This document shows positions 13,378-25,956 of a DNA stretch of 64,000 nt, one piece after another (the first letter of the stretch is position 1; each line of letters begins with the position of its first letter). The DNA is from Trematomus loennbergii. Taxonomy: Eukaryota > Chordata > Actinopteri > Perciformes > Nototheniidae. The stretch lies in the NCBI GenBank assembly GCA_012861695.1, contig JAAOOA010000002.1, positions 25,116,398 through 25,180,397 of the forward strand. Direction: 5' to 3'. Made by a program: the position numbers and the translations under genes. The notes under the pieces are model-generated. The model made no database searches. It was not told the DNA's origin and saw only the letters and a list, made by a program, of their open reading frames with translations.

Positions 13378-15467
13378 AGGTGCGTTCACACCGGAGTACT
13401 TTGGAGTACTTTTCCCACAATAGTTCATCAGAACTACGATATATTTGCGTTCACACCAAAAGCCCCAGGAACTAAAGTAGTTCAAATGAGTTCATCTGAC
13501 CCGCTTTTCAGTCCCTGCTAGAGAGCAGGGACTGTCGTGGGAGAAAATAGTTCATACGTCTGATTGGCTGTGCGGAATGCAAACCACGCCCGTTTGACTC
13601 TGAATTTTGTTTTGTAAGCGGCCATTGTATTTGCTCGTTTCGGCCAGCGCACCCGAAGAGATTACTTTTGTGAAAGCAGTTATTATAGCAACACTAAATA
13701 AATCATCGGAGCGGTGGAGTGATGAGGATGTGTCGGCGCTTCTGGCGATTTACTCGGAGGACGCGAAGCGCCGCATTCAGAAGCTTCTACTGAATGCAGT
13801 TTCCGTGGCTCAGCAAAGTTAGCAGACCTGACAAAGTCATGTCGGGACGACTACGAAGGTAAAATAAAATACATGCACTGCACTGTTTTAATCTGCACAA
13901 TACTGGTCTTAGATGTACTTTTATTTGCTCAGTAGATCGAGCTAGCCATGCTAGAACTTGCTATCATAGGTCCAAGCTGGCTAACAACATCTAGCTAGCT
14001 AGCTATTCTCATCCGTGCCCGCTATGAACACGTTTTGACTTGTGAATAAGTGTGCAATGTTCTGTAATTTGCTTCACTAACTCATGGCACTAATCGTGTG
14101 TTTCAGGCGAGGTGTTTCTCTCAGGATTAGAAACTAGTTTTCCCCTCCGGGATAAAACGATAATATAACGTTATCAATTAGCATGCTAGCTGGACATAAT
14201 GCTACCTCTAACAATACATTGTAGTTGCTATAATTTCAAGTAATTTGCAACATTCATTCTACATGTTAATGGTAAAAGCTTAAACAGTTGATTACCTGCA
14301 TGCCACAAAGACTGATGTTCTAATATTTTTGCACATTTAAGTAGAAATGTAATTGAAATTCTATTTATTTTTTATTGATTGTTATAATTGTACTCAGCCA
14401 TGTTATGTTAGATGTCAATCCACTTACACTGTAACTACTCTGGCCTTGAAAGAAGGTTACACATCTAACTGATGTCCACTAATCCCTATAAAACAAAGTT
14501 CAAGCATACATTAAGCACAAAACAATAAATAAGGGCACTTTGATATTTATTCTTTATTTGATATTATTTGATCCTATCTATCTATCTTATCTTCTACTTT
14601 ACACCTGCATTTTGTACACTGTCCCTGCCTGCACCATGTCCAATGTTGGACAATGTTGTCTCGTTGTTGCGATTAAACTGATCTTGTATCTTGCATATTT
14701 CACCTTAGGAAAGTGGGCACGCGATGACAGCTTCCTTGACACCATCATGGCGATGGACTGCCGTGCCATGGTCAGCAAGGAGAATGAGAAGGAGATGCAC
14801 GACGAACGGCTGCTGCATTCACACAAGGCCCAGGAATCCTAACTCCATAAATCCTACATTAGATAGTATTAATGTGATTTAATGAACGTACCATTGCTGT
14901 TCTTTGGGCGTGATAATGGTCATCATCCTCAGCTGTCCTACGGCGAAACATGTCCATAGCGTGTGCTTTTCGTCGTCCAATCCTTTTGTTAAGGCTTCTT
15001 AACCGCCTTCGCCTTCGCCTCCGACTCAGCATTTCTATTGCATTTGAATGGTCGATCTGTATTTGTATTTGTGGCTGAGTTATTGGCCTAAATAACTCAG
15101 TTACGAAGCTGTATAACACGACCACCAAAACGTCAACTCCATACCGTGTCTGAGGTCGGAAGGTAAACAGAAGCATACAGCGGAAGCGGAAGTTTTTTTT
15201 TCTTCTTCTCTCTCGGTTTTTTGGCGAATTGCAACTTTAAGGTGCATACCGCCACCTACTGTACTCGCCGTGAAGTTGTTTGCGGCCTGCCAGTAAACCC
15301 AAAGCAGAAGAAGAAGAAGTGACGTCAGCGGCTCATTTGCCTAATCCACCCCCAGGAACTCATTTTGGTGTGAACGCGATCTGCTTTAGTTCATCAGAAC
15401 TAAAAGCTCTCATGAACTAAAGTTCTCATGAACTATTGTGGGAAAAGTACTTGGTGTGAACGCCCCT
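13378..15467. mobile_element. Harbinger/ISL2EU-like transposon, 2.1 kb, probably non-autonomous
   Basis: The left end AGGTGCGTTCACACC and the right end GGTGTGAACGCCCCT are inverted repeats, and both ends continue into a shared TTTTCCCACAATAGTTCAT motif. ATA flanks both sides as a possible 3-bp target duplication. Inside, 13607-13822 encodes a short Myb/SANT-like peptide (RWSDEDVSALLAIYSEDAK), and an Arg-rich peptide is encoded on the minus strand near 14880-15060. No nuclease domain is seen. The duplicate copy is 58907-60999. Confidence 0.6.
13607..13822 (+). CDS. Myb/SANT-like DNA-binding remnant of a Harbinger-type element
   Basis: A 72-codon ORF whose centre (WSDEDVSALLAI) fits the first helix of the Myb/SANT-like partner protein of PIF/Harbinger transposons. 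It lies near the left end of the element. The same peptide occurs at 59155-59352 and, inverted and decayed, in the MITEs at 4090 and 24355. Confidence 0.45.
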   Translation: MFCKRPLYLLVSASAPEEITFVKAVIIATLNKSSERWSDEDVSALLAIYSEDAKRRIQKLLLNAVSVAQQS

Positions 15468-16285
15468 ATAGATAACACGGCAGGGTCCGTTACAGTTTGT
15501 TTGTATCTGATTTCAAATAAACAAAGTCTTGGCTTTCAGAATATCAAACTTGTTTCGGCAAATTCAGATGATAAACACAACTTTGAAAGCTTGTAACGGC
15601 ATAATTACAAGCGGAGAACAGAGTAACGTAACGTCACAGCAGGCATAACAACAGCCGGTGTTTCTCGTGAGTGTTTTCCCCGGGAAACAAACACAATACA
15701 CACACAAACGCAAAATACACAAACACACACACGTATACACACACACTCGCGGGCTTCCCCCAGACCAGTAATCCAAACGAAAATATCTTCCCTCCGTTAC
15801 TACTTTGATCATTTGCTCCGCTTCCAGAGAAGAGGAAACTTTAAAGGCCTTTTTCTCAAAATGATGACTGTGACAATCATTATATAATGTGACATATTTT
15901 GCTTAATATTTGGAAAAACAATCCTGATATCATTAGAAAGCTAGGAATCTCCTCTTTCCAACAGTGTATACAACTCAAAATGTGTCTTCGGGTCAGCGAC
16001 TGATTTCGATGGAGCAGGTTTGCATTAGGTAAAATAAAGCAGGCAGACATAACAGGAAGAATATGTACATTTTAACCCAATCAAATAGGACATTGTCATA
16101 CCATTCAAATGTATCCATGTAAATTCCAACCAATAAAAAAGCTTAGATTTGTTTATTTGTTACGTTGTTTAGTTTATTTGTTACGTTGTTCTGTGTGTGT
16201 CAGCCGTTAACCAGATAGAAAGAATAGATACACTTGCAAACAAGTCAGAAGAACCAACGCAGAAGAAAACTAAATAGGCCTACAG
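15468..16285. other. Non-coding spacer
   Basis: Unique-looking DNA conserved in the second block (61003-61800). It includes a short imperfect (CA) stretch near 15690-15745. No gene recognised. Confidence 0.35.
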
Positions 16286-16289
16286 TCAA

Positions 16290-16860
16290 TCTAAACTTAC
16301 ATTTAACAACTGGAAGGTCACATCCCTGACATCCACTTCTCCGGAGCCTGGACCTTCATCAATCATAGAAGAACCAGCGAAGCCAGATAAACCCAAAAGC
16401 AGCAGAGACTGTCAAAACCGCCGCCACCCCCACCGCCGTCGTTGAACCGAAACAGGCTGGTTCCGACTGCATGGAGGTTTGTTGTCGGGACATTGAGGCG
16501 GGTAAAACTGTACAGCTAACTATCGAAAAAAAGGAGACCGCTAGATTATTTGGGCAAAGAGAAAGGTACTTCAACGCAGAATGGTACAAAAACAGAGAGT
16601 GGTTCATTCTTTGCAAAACCACTAAACGGGCCTTCTGTGAAATATGCAGATTTGCTGCTGTCAAACGGCTTGTAACTTTCTCAAAATGTGGAGATGATAG
16701 CTTTGTTAATACCGGAGTTAATAACTGGAAAAAGTGCCCAAGCCTCCATGAACAGTTGTCTCTGACTGTACGATGGGTATCAGCTGATTATGTTGTCCAT
16801 GAAGACTTCATAGGAATGTATGACTGTCCTAAGACTGACGCAGAATCAATAACCCACTGA
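16290..16860 (+). pseudogene. Internally deleted hAT transposase (TTF-type zinc finger plus start of DUF4371)
   Basis: The frame includes a Pro/Ala-rich lead-in, then RYFNAEWYKNREWFILCKTTKRAFC with the CEIC motif of the TTF-type finger found in ZMYM-like hAT transposases. It then jumps to RWVSADYVVHEDFIGMYDCP, which belongs to the DUF4371/hAT core. The catalytic core between and after these parts is missing. A short deletion near 16407 breaks the lead-in relative to the copy at 61850-62393. Confidence 0.65.
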
Positions 16861-18149
16861 TAAACTGCGATGTTAACAACCTCATGATAACCTCATATGT
16901 TTTTAACTTAGGATCATAGGCTACCTGTGTTTAGTCTAGAAAAAGGTAAATGTGTGCATTTTATTATAAAGTTGTGTATATTTACAGACTGTTGCAAAAA
17001 CTAAGAAGCTTATAAACATCAGGTTTAAAACTAAAAGAGCTTTACAAAAAAGTAACACAATTAAAGATGTTTGGAGTTTTATTTGAGTTATTAATTTACA
17101 TTTTTTGTCAAAGAGATGCTGATTTGAAACCGTTGTTACATACAGTCAGTGGCGTTTTTATATGTACAAAAGTGGTGGGGCACAAAAAACATAGATGTCT
17201 ATATATAAGCTTCTGCTGTGACGTGCAGTGAGGTTCATGGCTGGTGAGGCACTGGCACTAACTCTTCAGGTTTACAAATATTATATTTTGACCTAAACCA
17301 AAATATAATATTATTTTCAAAAGCTTTTTTTGTCTGATGCTTCGATTAATTTTAAACAGTTTTTAACAGTTCAACAAAAGGATACCCAAAAAATGTAATT
17401 TTATCAGGCGGCAGAAGGCGGTCTGCTCGGCCTGCCCTTGGCTCTGGGGTCCCTCCTTAAACAAATAAATAAAAACCTTTTAAATAAAACATTAATCTTA
17501 ACAGATAAGATTTGATCATTTATTTTAAACTTCAGGCCGCATGGCCACAAACCCCATCTACAAACAGGCTCTGTCCTAATTACCTAATAAATGTTTTAAA
17601 TAAATAAACATTCAAATGTGAAAGACTCCTTCAATGAATATTTAAAACTTACACAAAATCAGATTCTTATAAAGATTAGAGTACATGCATTGTTCCATCT
17701 GTCAAGCTAAGATATACATATATCTTAGCTCTTAGCTTGACATGCTCATCCAGTTAGCATGTATGCTAATAGGACATGCTCGCTCAGTTAGCATACACAT
17801 ATACATTATTTATGTATTCCATTCCTTTAACTTGAATATTTAAAATACAAATTAGCAAAATAAACACAATTATACTGCGCTAAACAGCCAAATCGACAAA
17901 CAACCGAGAACCTAAATAGTATGTAATTTTATCTAAATCCACAAGACGTTAATTACCTGTACTCGGTGCGCATATTGTCTGTTGTCTGTTCTCTGTAAAC
18001 CTCCATGTGTGATTAAATATCCTTGCGTCTGCGTCTCACGTGTTGGGCGAGCTCTCTTCTGACCATATTTGGAAGTACAACTTCCTACAACTTCCTACAG
18101 GTTCAACCTCCACCGGCTGCGGCTGCAGCTGGACCCTTCTCGAAATAGT
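16861..18149. other. AT-rich transposon remnants, no gene
   Basis: Homology to the second block ends at 17404. A CAGTGGCG at 17152 looks like a hAT terminus, and 17700-17745 holds an imperfect hairpin built on AAGCTAAGATATA. Nothing coding was seen. Confidence 0.4.
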
Positions 18150-18540
18150 GGGTGTTTCTCAATCACGAGTAAAGCTGCTGCAGAGCCACTATTTCAAGCA
18201 TACTACGTCATCGAGTGCCGCCGAAGGACTGTTCCAATCTCCAGCATACTTGGAAATCTACCGAGCCCGGCGTACTCCGTTTGGAGAAATATCGAGGCTG
18301 CACATGAGTAGACTCCGCGGTCTTAAAATTCCCACAATGCTTTGCGCACGGACCAATTTCCCAAATCTGTGGCAGAAAATGTAAGGCGGGGCCTCTCATA
18401 TGACGCACACCTGCACACTTGCTAGCCTGTTCCACTCTTTGTTTTCCAAATGTCAGGAAGTATTCTTGACTCGCTTCTGAAGCAAGATGCTCGGCAGACA
18501 TGTGCTACCAAGCAAGCGTACTCGCGATTGAGAAACACCC
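18150..18540. mobile_element. MITE with 22-bp terminal inverted repeats
   Basis: The left end GGGTGTTTCTCAATCACGAG and the right end CTCGCGATTGAGAAACACCC are inverted repeats with one mismatch. No matching target duplication was found, so the superfamily is open. It abuts sequence shared with 32279 onward. Confidence 0.6.
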
Positions 18541-18552
18541 TCCGAGTCCGGC

Positions 18553-19710
18553 GCACTTCCTGGGGCTTGGAAACGACTCGCTGGTATCTCGAGCTGAGCG
18601 CTCATTGGTGGTTTTTACCCCGTGCTGGTGATGAAACTCTCCATTGGCTCGGCAAAAGTTTGTTGTTTTGTGTCAGTTTTACGTCGCCACTTCCATTCAC
18701 ATTTTTCATCATTGTTCCACAATGTTTATCATCATTACATTAATATCTATATATTTTATACTATACTTGCACTGCTTACCGTTGTCATACTTTATATATC
18801 TTAGCATATTCATAGACACTGTTAATACTGTTCTGCTCATAGGCTACTGTGTATATCTAGTGTATTCATACCCCTCACTGTTTTTTCATCATTCAATTCA
18901 TTCTATATTTTATTCTGTAGATTATACATTACTTTTCACTTTACTGCTTTTTGCACTCCTAGAAGCTAAACTGCATTTCGTTGTCTCAGTGCCTGTAATC
19001 TGTGCAATAACAATAAAGTTGAATCTAATCTTGAGCAGGAACAAATGTATTTACTTAGTACATATCTGACAATAACGATTAAACACATTTGTGCATTCTT
19101 TAGAAGAGAGAAACTTGCTCTGTCATAGGCCTACTGGGTCAGGCTACAAGGAAGTGGAGAGGAAAATATCACAAACAGAATACTACAGGATTGCTTGGAG
19201 TTGGCCCAATAGCCGTAGCGCCACCGTCCTGACGTCAGGACAGTGTTCAAATCTGGATCAGTCTGTATCAGATCCGTTGCAGCCCCTTTTTTAGAGATTT
19301 GGGTATGGAGGAAAATAGAGAGGGTTGTGTTTTCTGACACTTGGTGAGTTCCCTGGAACACCGGGGACACATATTCATGTATAAAAGACGTACAAAGTGC
19401 ATTTTGCATGATAGGTCCCCTTTAAGTATTTGAGTGAAACAGGATTGATTGGAAGAATTTAAAACAACGTAAATACATCGTATAATTTCACAAGTGGTGA
19501 TAGGATGATATGGTGATACACACTCTTGTACAGTAGGTGGCGGTATGCACCTTAAAGTTGTTTGCAATCCGCCAAAAACCGAGAGAAGAAGAAGAAGAAG
19601 CCGACGCCGAGCTGTCCGACTTCAGGCGAGCTTTTTGAGACCTCCCTCGGCTGCAATCGGCTATTCTCGTCTACTTTTTAGGCGAGCCGCAGCTCGTCTC
19701 AAACAAGCCT
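18553..19710. mobile_element. Left-truncated copy of the AGGCTTGTTTGAGAC element, with nested MITE end
   Basis: It matches 32282-33290 in two parts: 18553-19075 (including a LINE-type 3' tail) and 19540-19710, the right end, which finishes CTCGTCTCAAACAAGCCT. The middle has been invaded by the right part of a TTAA-flanked MITE (about 19200-19421). The right terminus lies only about 150 bp upstream of TRIM copy 2 and replaces the leader seen at copies 1 and 3. Confidence 0.55.
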
Positions 19711-19858
19711 ACGGCCTTTGACATTGTTGAACAGAGCTGAGACGCCATTACAGGGTGTGAGATCTCTGCTGCGAGACACGTTTGGAGTATATTTGGGGAG
19801 AAGTGGAGAGACATTGGAAGTTGGTGAGTCCTGCTATTGAAAATAACTTTAATATCAA

Positions 19859-21272
19859 ATGGCTGAGAAAACCGTTCTTGTTGAAAGTTTCCTGAGCTGC
19901 CATGTGTGTTCAGAGACTTTCAGAGATCCCGTGTCTCTGGGCTGCAACCACAGCTTCTGTTCGAGCTGCCTGCAGACATTCTGGGAACAAAGTAAGAACA
20001 AAAACTGTCCCATTTGTAAAAGAAAATCCAAAAGAATTTCCCAGAGTGAACTTTGCAATGAAGGAGCTGGCTGACTCCTTTGTTGAGAGACAGAAAGCTG
20101 GATCATCTGAGACAGAAAAAGGAGAGAAGAAGGTGGAGGTGGTGTGTAGTAAACATCCAGAAGAGCCTAGATTGTTCTGTATGGATGAAGAGAGAGCTGT
20201 GTGTCCTGTCTGTGAGTTTTCTCTCCACCAGAGTCACAAGGTGGTTCCTGTAGAACAAGCAGTCAGTGAGCTGAAGGACCTGCTGAAATCTGACTTAGAG
20301 TCTCTGCAGGACAAGAGGGACAAATACAAAGGAGTGGAGAAACATACAAGGAAGTGATTCAAGTGTCCGAGAAGCAGCTGCTGTCCACAGAGAGGCAGAT
20401 CAGAGCAGAGTTCATCAAGCTCCATCAGTTCCTGAAAGAGGAAGAGGAGTCCAGACTGGCAGCTCTGAGGGAGGAAGAGGAGCTGAAGGGGAAGACTATC
20501 AGCAGAGAGATGAAGAGCATTCAGGAGCACATCTCCTCTCTGTCACACAGTATCTCTGCTGTTGAAGAAGAGCTGCAGAAACACAACGGGCCCTTCCTCA
20601 GCAGTTACAAAGCCACTCAGAGCAGAGCCAGAGTCCAGAGCTCACTGTCGACCCCAGCTGCTCTCAGGAGCGCTGACAGATGTGGCCAAACACCTGGCAA
20701 CCTGTCCTTCAGAGTCTGGGAGAAGATGAAGGACCAGGTCCACTTCAGTCCTGTCATTCTGGACCCAAACACTGCACACCGCCTGCTCTATCTGTCTGAT
20801 GATCTGACCAGTGTGAGAAATGGAGACAAAGATCAGCAGCTTCTGGTAATCCAGAGAGATTCACTAAGTATGTTAATGTTCTGGCTCTGAGGGCTTCAGC
20901 TCAGGGAAACACAGCTGGGAGGTGGAGGTGGGAGATCATCCTGTCTGGAATATAGGTTTGACTAAAGAGTCAGTTGACAGAAGGGAGAGAGACCTGGCTC
21001 ACCAAAATATGGAATCTGGTGTTTAGCACATCGCAGTGGAAAATACACTACTGATGGTAAGAAAGTCAGAGTGAAGAAGAATCTCCAGAGGATCAGAGTC
21101 CAGCTGGACTATGACAAGGGGGAGGTGTCTTCTACGACCCTGAAGACATGACTCGCATCTGCACTCACAGAGACACTTTCACTGAGAAACTCTTCCCATA
21201 TTTCAGTATTGGAGAAGCTGGTGATGCTAAAACTGCTGACATCAAAATCTGTCAAAGGAGATTCCTCTGTGA
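19859..21272 (+). pseudogene. TRIM protein, copy 2, multiply frameshifted
   Basis: It has the same RING, B-box 2, coiled coil and PRY-SPRY order as copy 1. The RING zinc ligands are intact, but a 2-base loss after the RING (about 20030) shifts the frame. Further indels fall near 20340, 20650, 20885 and in the SPRY around 20980-21130. With at least five breaks it cannot make a full protein as written. It should be non-functional unless the breaks are sequencing errors. Confidence 0.85.
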
Positions 21273-22402
21273 TGCTCAGGAGTGTTGGTTCAGACTTTAT
21301 TCTGACTTCGTCTGTCTAGATCCTTTTGAAATAATCAAGGTAAAAAACAACAGATGATAATCAGAATTTAATTTGAGTCTGTAACATTTTAAATGTTAAA
21401 ATATTTGATCATGTTTTATTTACAGAGTTTTACACGTTTTACTCAAAGTCTCAGTGCAACAAACTAATCATTTGTTTATTTTGATAGTTTATCATTTTGT
21501 TATACTTTATTATAATGTGTTTATAGCTTTAAAGGTGGGGTATGTAATTCACTTCTTTTGATATTTGTAGGTCTTTTGATGAATTATGTTTAGATATGGA
21601 TATATTGTTTTACTCTCCACGGGCAAGTCATTTAATACTTCTATTTCATTCTTTCATTGTTGCAATGTTTCTTTGGGACGTTTTCCGTACTGTATACATG
21701 GACGATAACATTTATTGTGATTGAAAATGTAAATGTTGTTATCAACCTAAAAGGAATCACAGCTGGAGAATGAAGTTTAGTATTTGTAATGCTGCTTCAG
21801 ATATCTTATGATTCAATAACCAGCAGTTTGATGCAGAAATGTGTCTCTGAACTTGATATTGGTTTCTTCAGGTGAATCTGTCATATGTGACAATTACAAA
21901 TATAAATGACAAAAGACAATTGTACAACAAACTATAATATAAATAAATAACTTCTTAATGATTTAATCTCTTCTTATTTTTTGCATTGCATCCCTTCAAA
22001 CATCTGTTTTAACCTCAACATGAATTGACAGCCAAACTCATGAAATCTATATTTCCTTTTGTGAAGTCATGTTGTTAACCTGCTGTAAACAAAGAAGCTC
22101 CCACCCTGATGAAGGAGAATCAGCAGAAAACATGTGAGGGGTAAAGCATGGCATACTGGAGCTGTGCCACGTGTTTGATTTGATGGAGTTGTTTTGATTC
22201 TCTCTTAGAAACAGTCAGGAGTCACATTTACCTTTCTCCAACTCCACTGCAGCATTATAACGTATAACAAGTAGCTTCAACATTAAAAAGAGTAATGCAT
22301 TACAATCATTTCCTGCTAAATACATATTTATTCACTTTGATACTCTGTCTTCATTTACTTCAAATCCCAATGATCCAGTTGTTGATCAGCTGTGTTATTT
22401 AA
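21273..22402. other. 3' flank of TRIM copy 2, no gene
   Basis: Duplicate of 1718-2829 with scattered indels. No additional feature. Confidence 0.5.
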
Positions 22403-23101
22403 AGGTCACCTATCATGCTATTTTTAGGCTATAGCATAGGTCTCAGATATATACAAAATATAAAAAACATGTCTATGAAGTGTTTTGCTCAAAATACCAA
22501 ACAGATCACCCATTCTAGCCATGCCTCATATCCCTCTATTTCACTTCCTGTATAAAGCTTTAATAAAAAAAAAAATTGATTTAAAAAAAAAAAAGGGCTG
22601 AGCTTATGCGGGACCCGGCAGCTACTGTCTAAACTAAATACTGCCGTGATGAAACACCATATCATGGATTATCAAGGATTATTTCTGAAACAGTATGGAG
22701 CTCAAAGGCTTTCTCTCTTGCCGGTTATACCACAAGGTGAGTTCCTTTTTATTTCCTGCTTCTTCACACACATGCTCTCCAGTACAGGTTAGCTCTGAGT
22801 GTTAGCGATGCTAATGTAAACACCGACCATATTACGTCCAAAACAGTCGGGCATTGTTTCTGATAGCAACTTCCTGATAGGGCCGTGGGTGTAAAGCCAG
22901 CCTACATTTCCGATATTACGTCGTATCGGACGCAAATCTGGATCAGCTCCGTTGTAGCCCCGTTTTTAGAGATTTGAGTACGGAGGAAAAGAGAGAGGGT
23001 TTTATTTTCTGAGACTGCGTGAGTTCCCCGACACACCGGGGACACATATTGATGTATAAAAGACATCAAAAGTGCATTTTGCATGATACAGTAGGTCCCC
23101 T
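22403..23101. mobile_element. TTAA-flanked MITE (copy of 2830-3538)
   Basis: It has the same termini, with TTAA at 22399-22402 and 23102-23105. It duplicated together with the TRIM gene. Confidence 0.6.
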
Positions 23102-23340
23102 TTAAAGTAAGACATATTGCCGTTTTTTTTCACTTAATCTAGCTAGGTAAACATGGTTTATATAAAGTAAACTAGTATTTCCCCTTTAGCTTTTTTTTTT
23201 ATAATTCACTTGCCTTAAACATTACAATTTACTTTTATAATTTAGTTTTTAATCAATTAACCTAGCTTGAAGACAGAAACTTATATTTATATATACTGTG
23301 AGGTTCGACAAAGCATAATAGCATTTAATAAATATATTAA

Positions 23341-23825
23341 AGTGGACCTATCATGCTATATTTGAATAATAGTGTAGGACCATACCTATATAAGGCATAT
23401 TTATACTTTTTTTTTTTCAAAATACCAAACAGATCATGCATTTTAGCCATGCCTCATTTCGCTCAATTTAAAAAAAAATTGCTCTGTTTTTGCAAGGGCA
23501 GATTCTGTGAGAACACCCACCTACAGGCCTGGCATATGTACTACAGCGTCTCCAGCGCTTTCGAACGGCAATGGCCGTGGCTGTCTCCTCCTGATTGGTG
23601 GAATTGGCCCAATAGCCGTAGCGCCACCGTCCTGACGTCAGGACAGTGTTCAAATCTGGATCAGTTTTTATCAGATCCGTTGCAGCCCCTTTTTTAGAGA
23701 TTTGGGTATGGAGGAAAATAGAGAGGGTTGTGTTTTCTGACACTTGGTGAGTTCCCTGGAACACCGGGGACACATATTCATGTATAAAAGACGTACAAAA
23801 GTGCATTTTGCATTATAGGTCCCCT
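23341..23825. mobile_element. TTAA-flanked MITE, second subfamily
   Basis: It starts AGTGGACCTATCATGC and ends GCATTATAGGTCCCCT, with TTAA on both sides (23337-23340, 23826-23829). It is absent from the first TRIM block. About 200 bp of host sequence (23137-23340) is repeated at 23827-24031 on its other side. Fragments of the same subfamily lie at 19200-19421 and 63628-64000. Confidence 0.6.
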
Positions 23826-24354
23826 TTAATCTAGCTAGGTAAACATGGTTTATATAAAAAGTAAACTAGTATTTCCCCTTTAGCTTTTTTTTTATAATTC
23901 ACTTGCCTTAAACATTACAATTTACTTTTATAATTTAGTTTTTAATCGATTAACCTAGCTTGAAGACAGAAACTGTATATTTATATATACTGTGAGGTTC
24001 GACAAAGCATAATAGCATTTGATAAATATATTAAATTAAGTGGTAAACCTGTCATGAGCCCCCCCAGAGTGATATAAAATAAAAGTTTGGTACTTACATA
24101 TCCACGTTCCAGACGTACATCTCTGCAGAAACGTTGAAGCTGGTGTAAACATCTGGAAGCTGAAAACAATTTACTTCAATCTTTCATAAGAGGCCCTGTT
24201 CTGTCTGTTTGGGGCGTTCCTCTCCTGTAGTGTAATATAGGTTTTAGTGCATGTGAATGGTCTCAGAGGCTAACATCCCTGTGTTCCTCCAGAGGGAGTT
24301 TCTGTCCTGCCTGAAACGCCTCCATTGGACTCCTTTGTTTACTTCTGTAACATC

Positions 24355-24957
24355 AGCCGCTTTCACACCAAGTACTTTGCCGTACTTAGTTCCCAGTACT
24401 TAGTCCCGCCGAACTCTTTAGTCTCGTAAACTGTTTTAGTAAATCGCGTTCACACCGGAATAAGTCCCTGAGGGAGGATTAGGCTAATGAAGCCGCTGAC
24501 GTCACTTCTTCTTCTTCTTCTTCTGCTTTGGGTTTACTGGCAGGCCGCAAACAACTTCACGGCGTATACTGCCACCCGAAGTCCCGGAGTCCCCCGGGAA
24601 AATCGCCAGAAGCGCCGACACCTCCTCATCACTCCACCGATCCCACGTTTTATTTTGTGTTGCCAAGTTAGTCTCTCTGCGTTTGTGCGCTGGGCTAATG
24701 CTAATAATGCTAATGCAAGCAAATAAAATGCCGGCTTCACAAAACTTTTTGGGAGTTTTACGGGGCGTGGTTTGCAATCCGCCCAGCCAAACAGAAATGG
24801 GAACCTTTTTCTCCCACGAAAGTACCTGCTCTCTAGCAGGGACTAAAAAGGTTCCCATGAACTAAGTTCTAGTTCCAGATATTTTTGGTGTGAAAGCAAA
24901 TTCCCAAGAACTATCGGAACTATTCCTGGGAAAAGTACTCCGGTGTGAAAGCGCCTA
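24355..24957. mobile_element. Harbinger-like MITE, complete
   Basis: The left terminus with GCTTTCACACCAAGTACTTT and the right terminus AAAGTACTCCGGTGTGAAAG are inverted repeats. The minus strand keeps a decayed WSDEEVSALLAIF peptide. This copy shows what was lost from the element at 4090. Confidence 0.6.
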
Positions 24958-25233
24958 TTGTGACATCACTATGTAACACCTGCGCTTCTATTGGCTAGCG
25001 CTCCAACACATTGAACATTAAAGCACGGAAACATGTCACAGGAAATACAGGAAATACGAATCTGAACCTGAAGTTAAGCAGAGAACGACCCCTTTAAACA
25101 AACACTGAGGAAATAAAGAAACCCTCACAGCTTCAGATGGATTTCAGTTCATAATCCTTCATATTATATCATGTGTACTCTGATATTGGAAGAGTACATT
25201 CAGGATTCTCCCAACACATTTAAACAGAACAGA

Positions 25234-25234
25234 G

Positions 25235-25299
<65 letters not shown>

Positions 25300-25333
25300 G
25301 TGTGTGTGTGTGTGTGTGGTGTGTGTGTGTGTG

Positions 25334-25410
<77 letters not shown>
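25234..25410. repeat. (GT)n microsatellite, interrupted
   Basis: GT tract with ATAT and several TTG/GGT interruptions. It starts directly beside the candidate exon at 25417. Confidence 0.97.
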
Positions 25411-25413
<3 letters not shown>

Positions 25414-25416
25414 TAC

Positions 25417-25523
25417 CCAGGCAGGCGTTGCGCAGCTCGGGGGGGCTTAGGAGTTGAGCAGAGTGAGCAGCTTGTGGGCGAAGTCGATCCTCTCCTGCCA
25501 CTGGATCAGAGCCTGCTTCACAT
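25417..25523 (-). CDS. Candidate internal exon of an unidentified gene, with likely 1-bp loss
   Basis: On the minus strand TGTCCAG precedes 107 bp, and a GTAACG donor follows at 25416. The most protein-like frame reads VKQALIQWQERIDFAHKLL and then hits a stop at CTCCTAAG. One extra base there would continue into SPPELRNACLG. The amphipathic, helix-rich character resembles the neighbouring candidate exon at 25957, but the junction phases do not agree, so an intervening exon may be missing. Confidence 0.4.
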
Positions 25524-25529
25524 CTGGAC

Positions 25530-25820
25530 ACAACACATCTGTTTAAAACCAACCTCTCAATACACAGCATTTCTCACCATGGATGTGTAATCACATTTCA
25601 TTGACTTTATTCAGGTAAAATCACATTATTATGTAAAACTACTTTTTTTAATTTGCTGTTGTAAAACTGTAAAAGTCTCCACTGTGAGACGAATACAAGA
25701 TGTTACATTTTGATCATCTCCCGCCAATTAATGACTTTTCCCTTATAGATTTACTGCTTATTGTTTGAATAAACTGCTCCTGGTACTAGGATGGGTTCAA
25801 TGCAGAGGTCAAATGTCACA
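25530..25820. other. Candidate intron, no feature
   Basis: AT-rich sequence between two candidate minus-strand exons. Nothing else seen. Confidence 0.3.
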
Positions 25821-25821
25821 A

Positions 25822-25935
<114 letters not shown>

Positions 25936-25956
25936 CTGATGAGCGTGTGTGTGTAC

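Noticed and set aside
18644..19069. Hydrophobic ORF resembling a membrane protein (also 32355-32684)
   Set aside because: It lies in T-rich LINE-like 3' tail sequence present in several copies; there are no conserved protein motifs.
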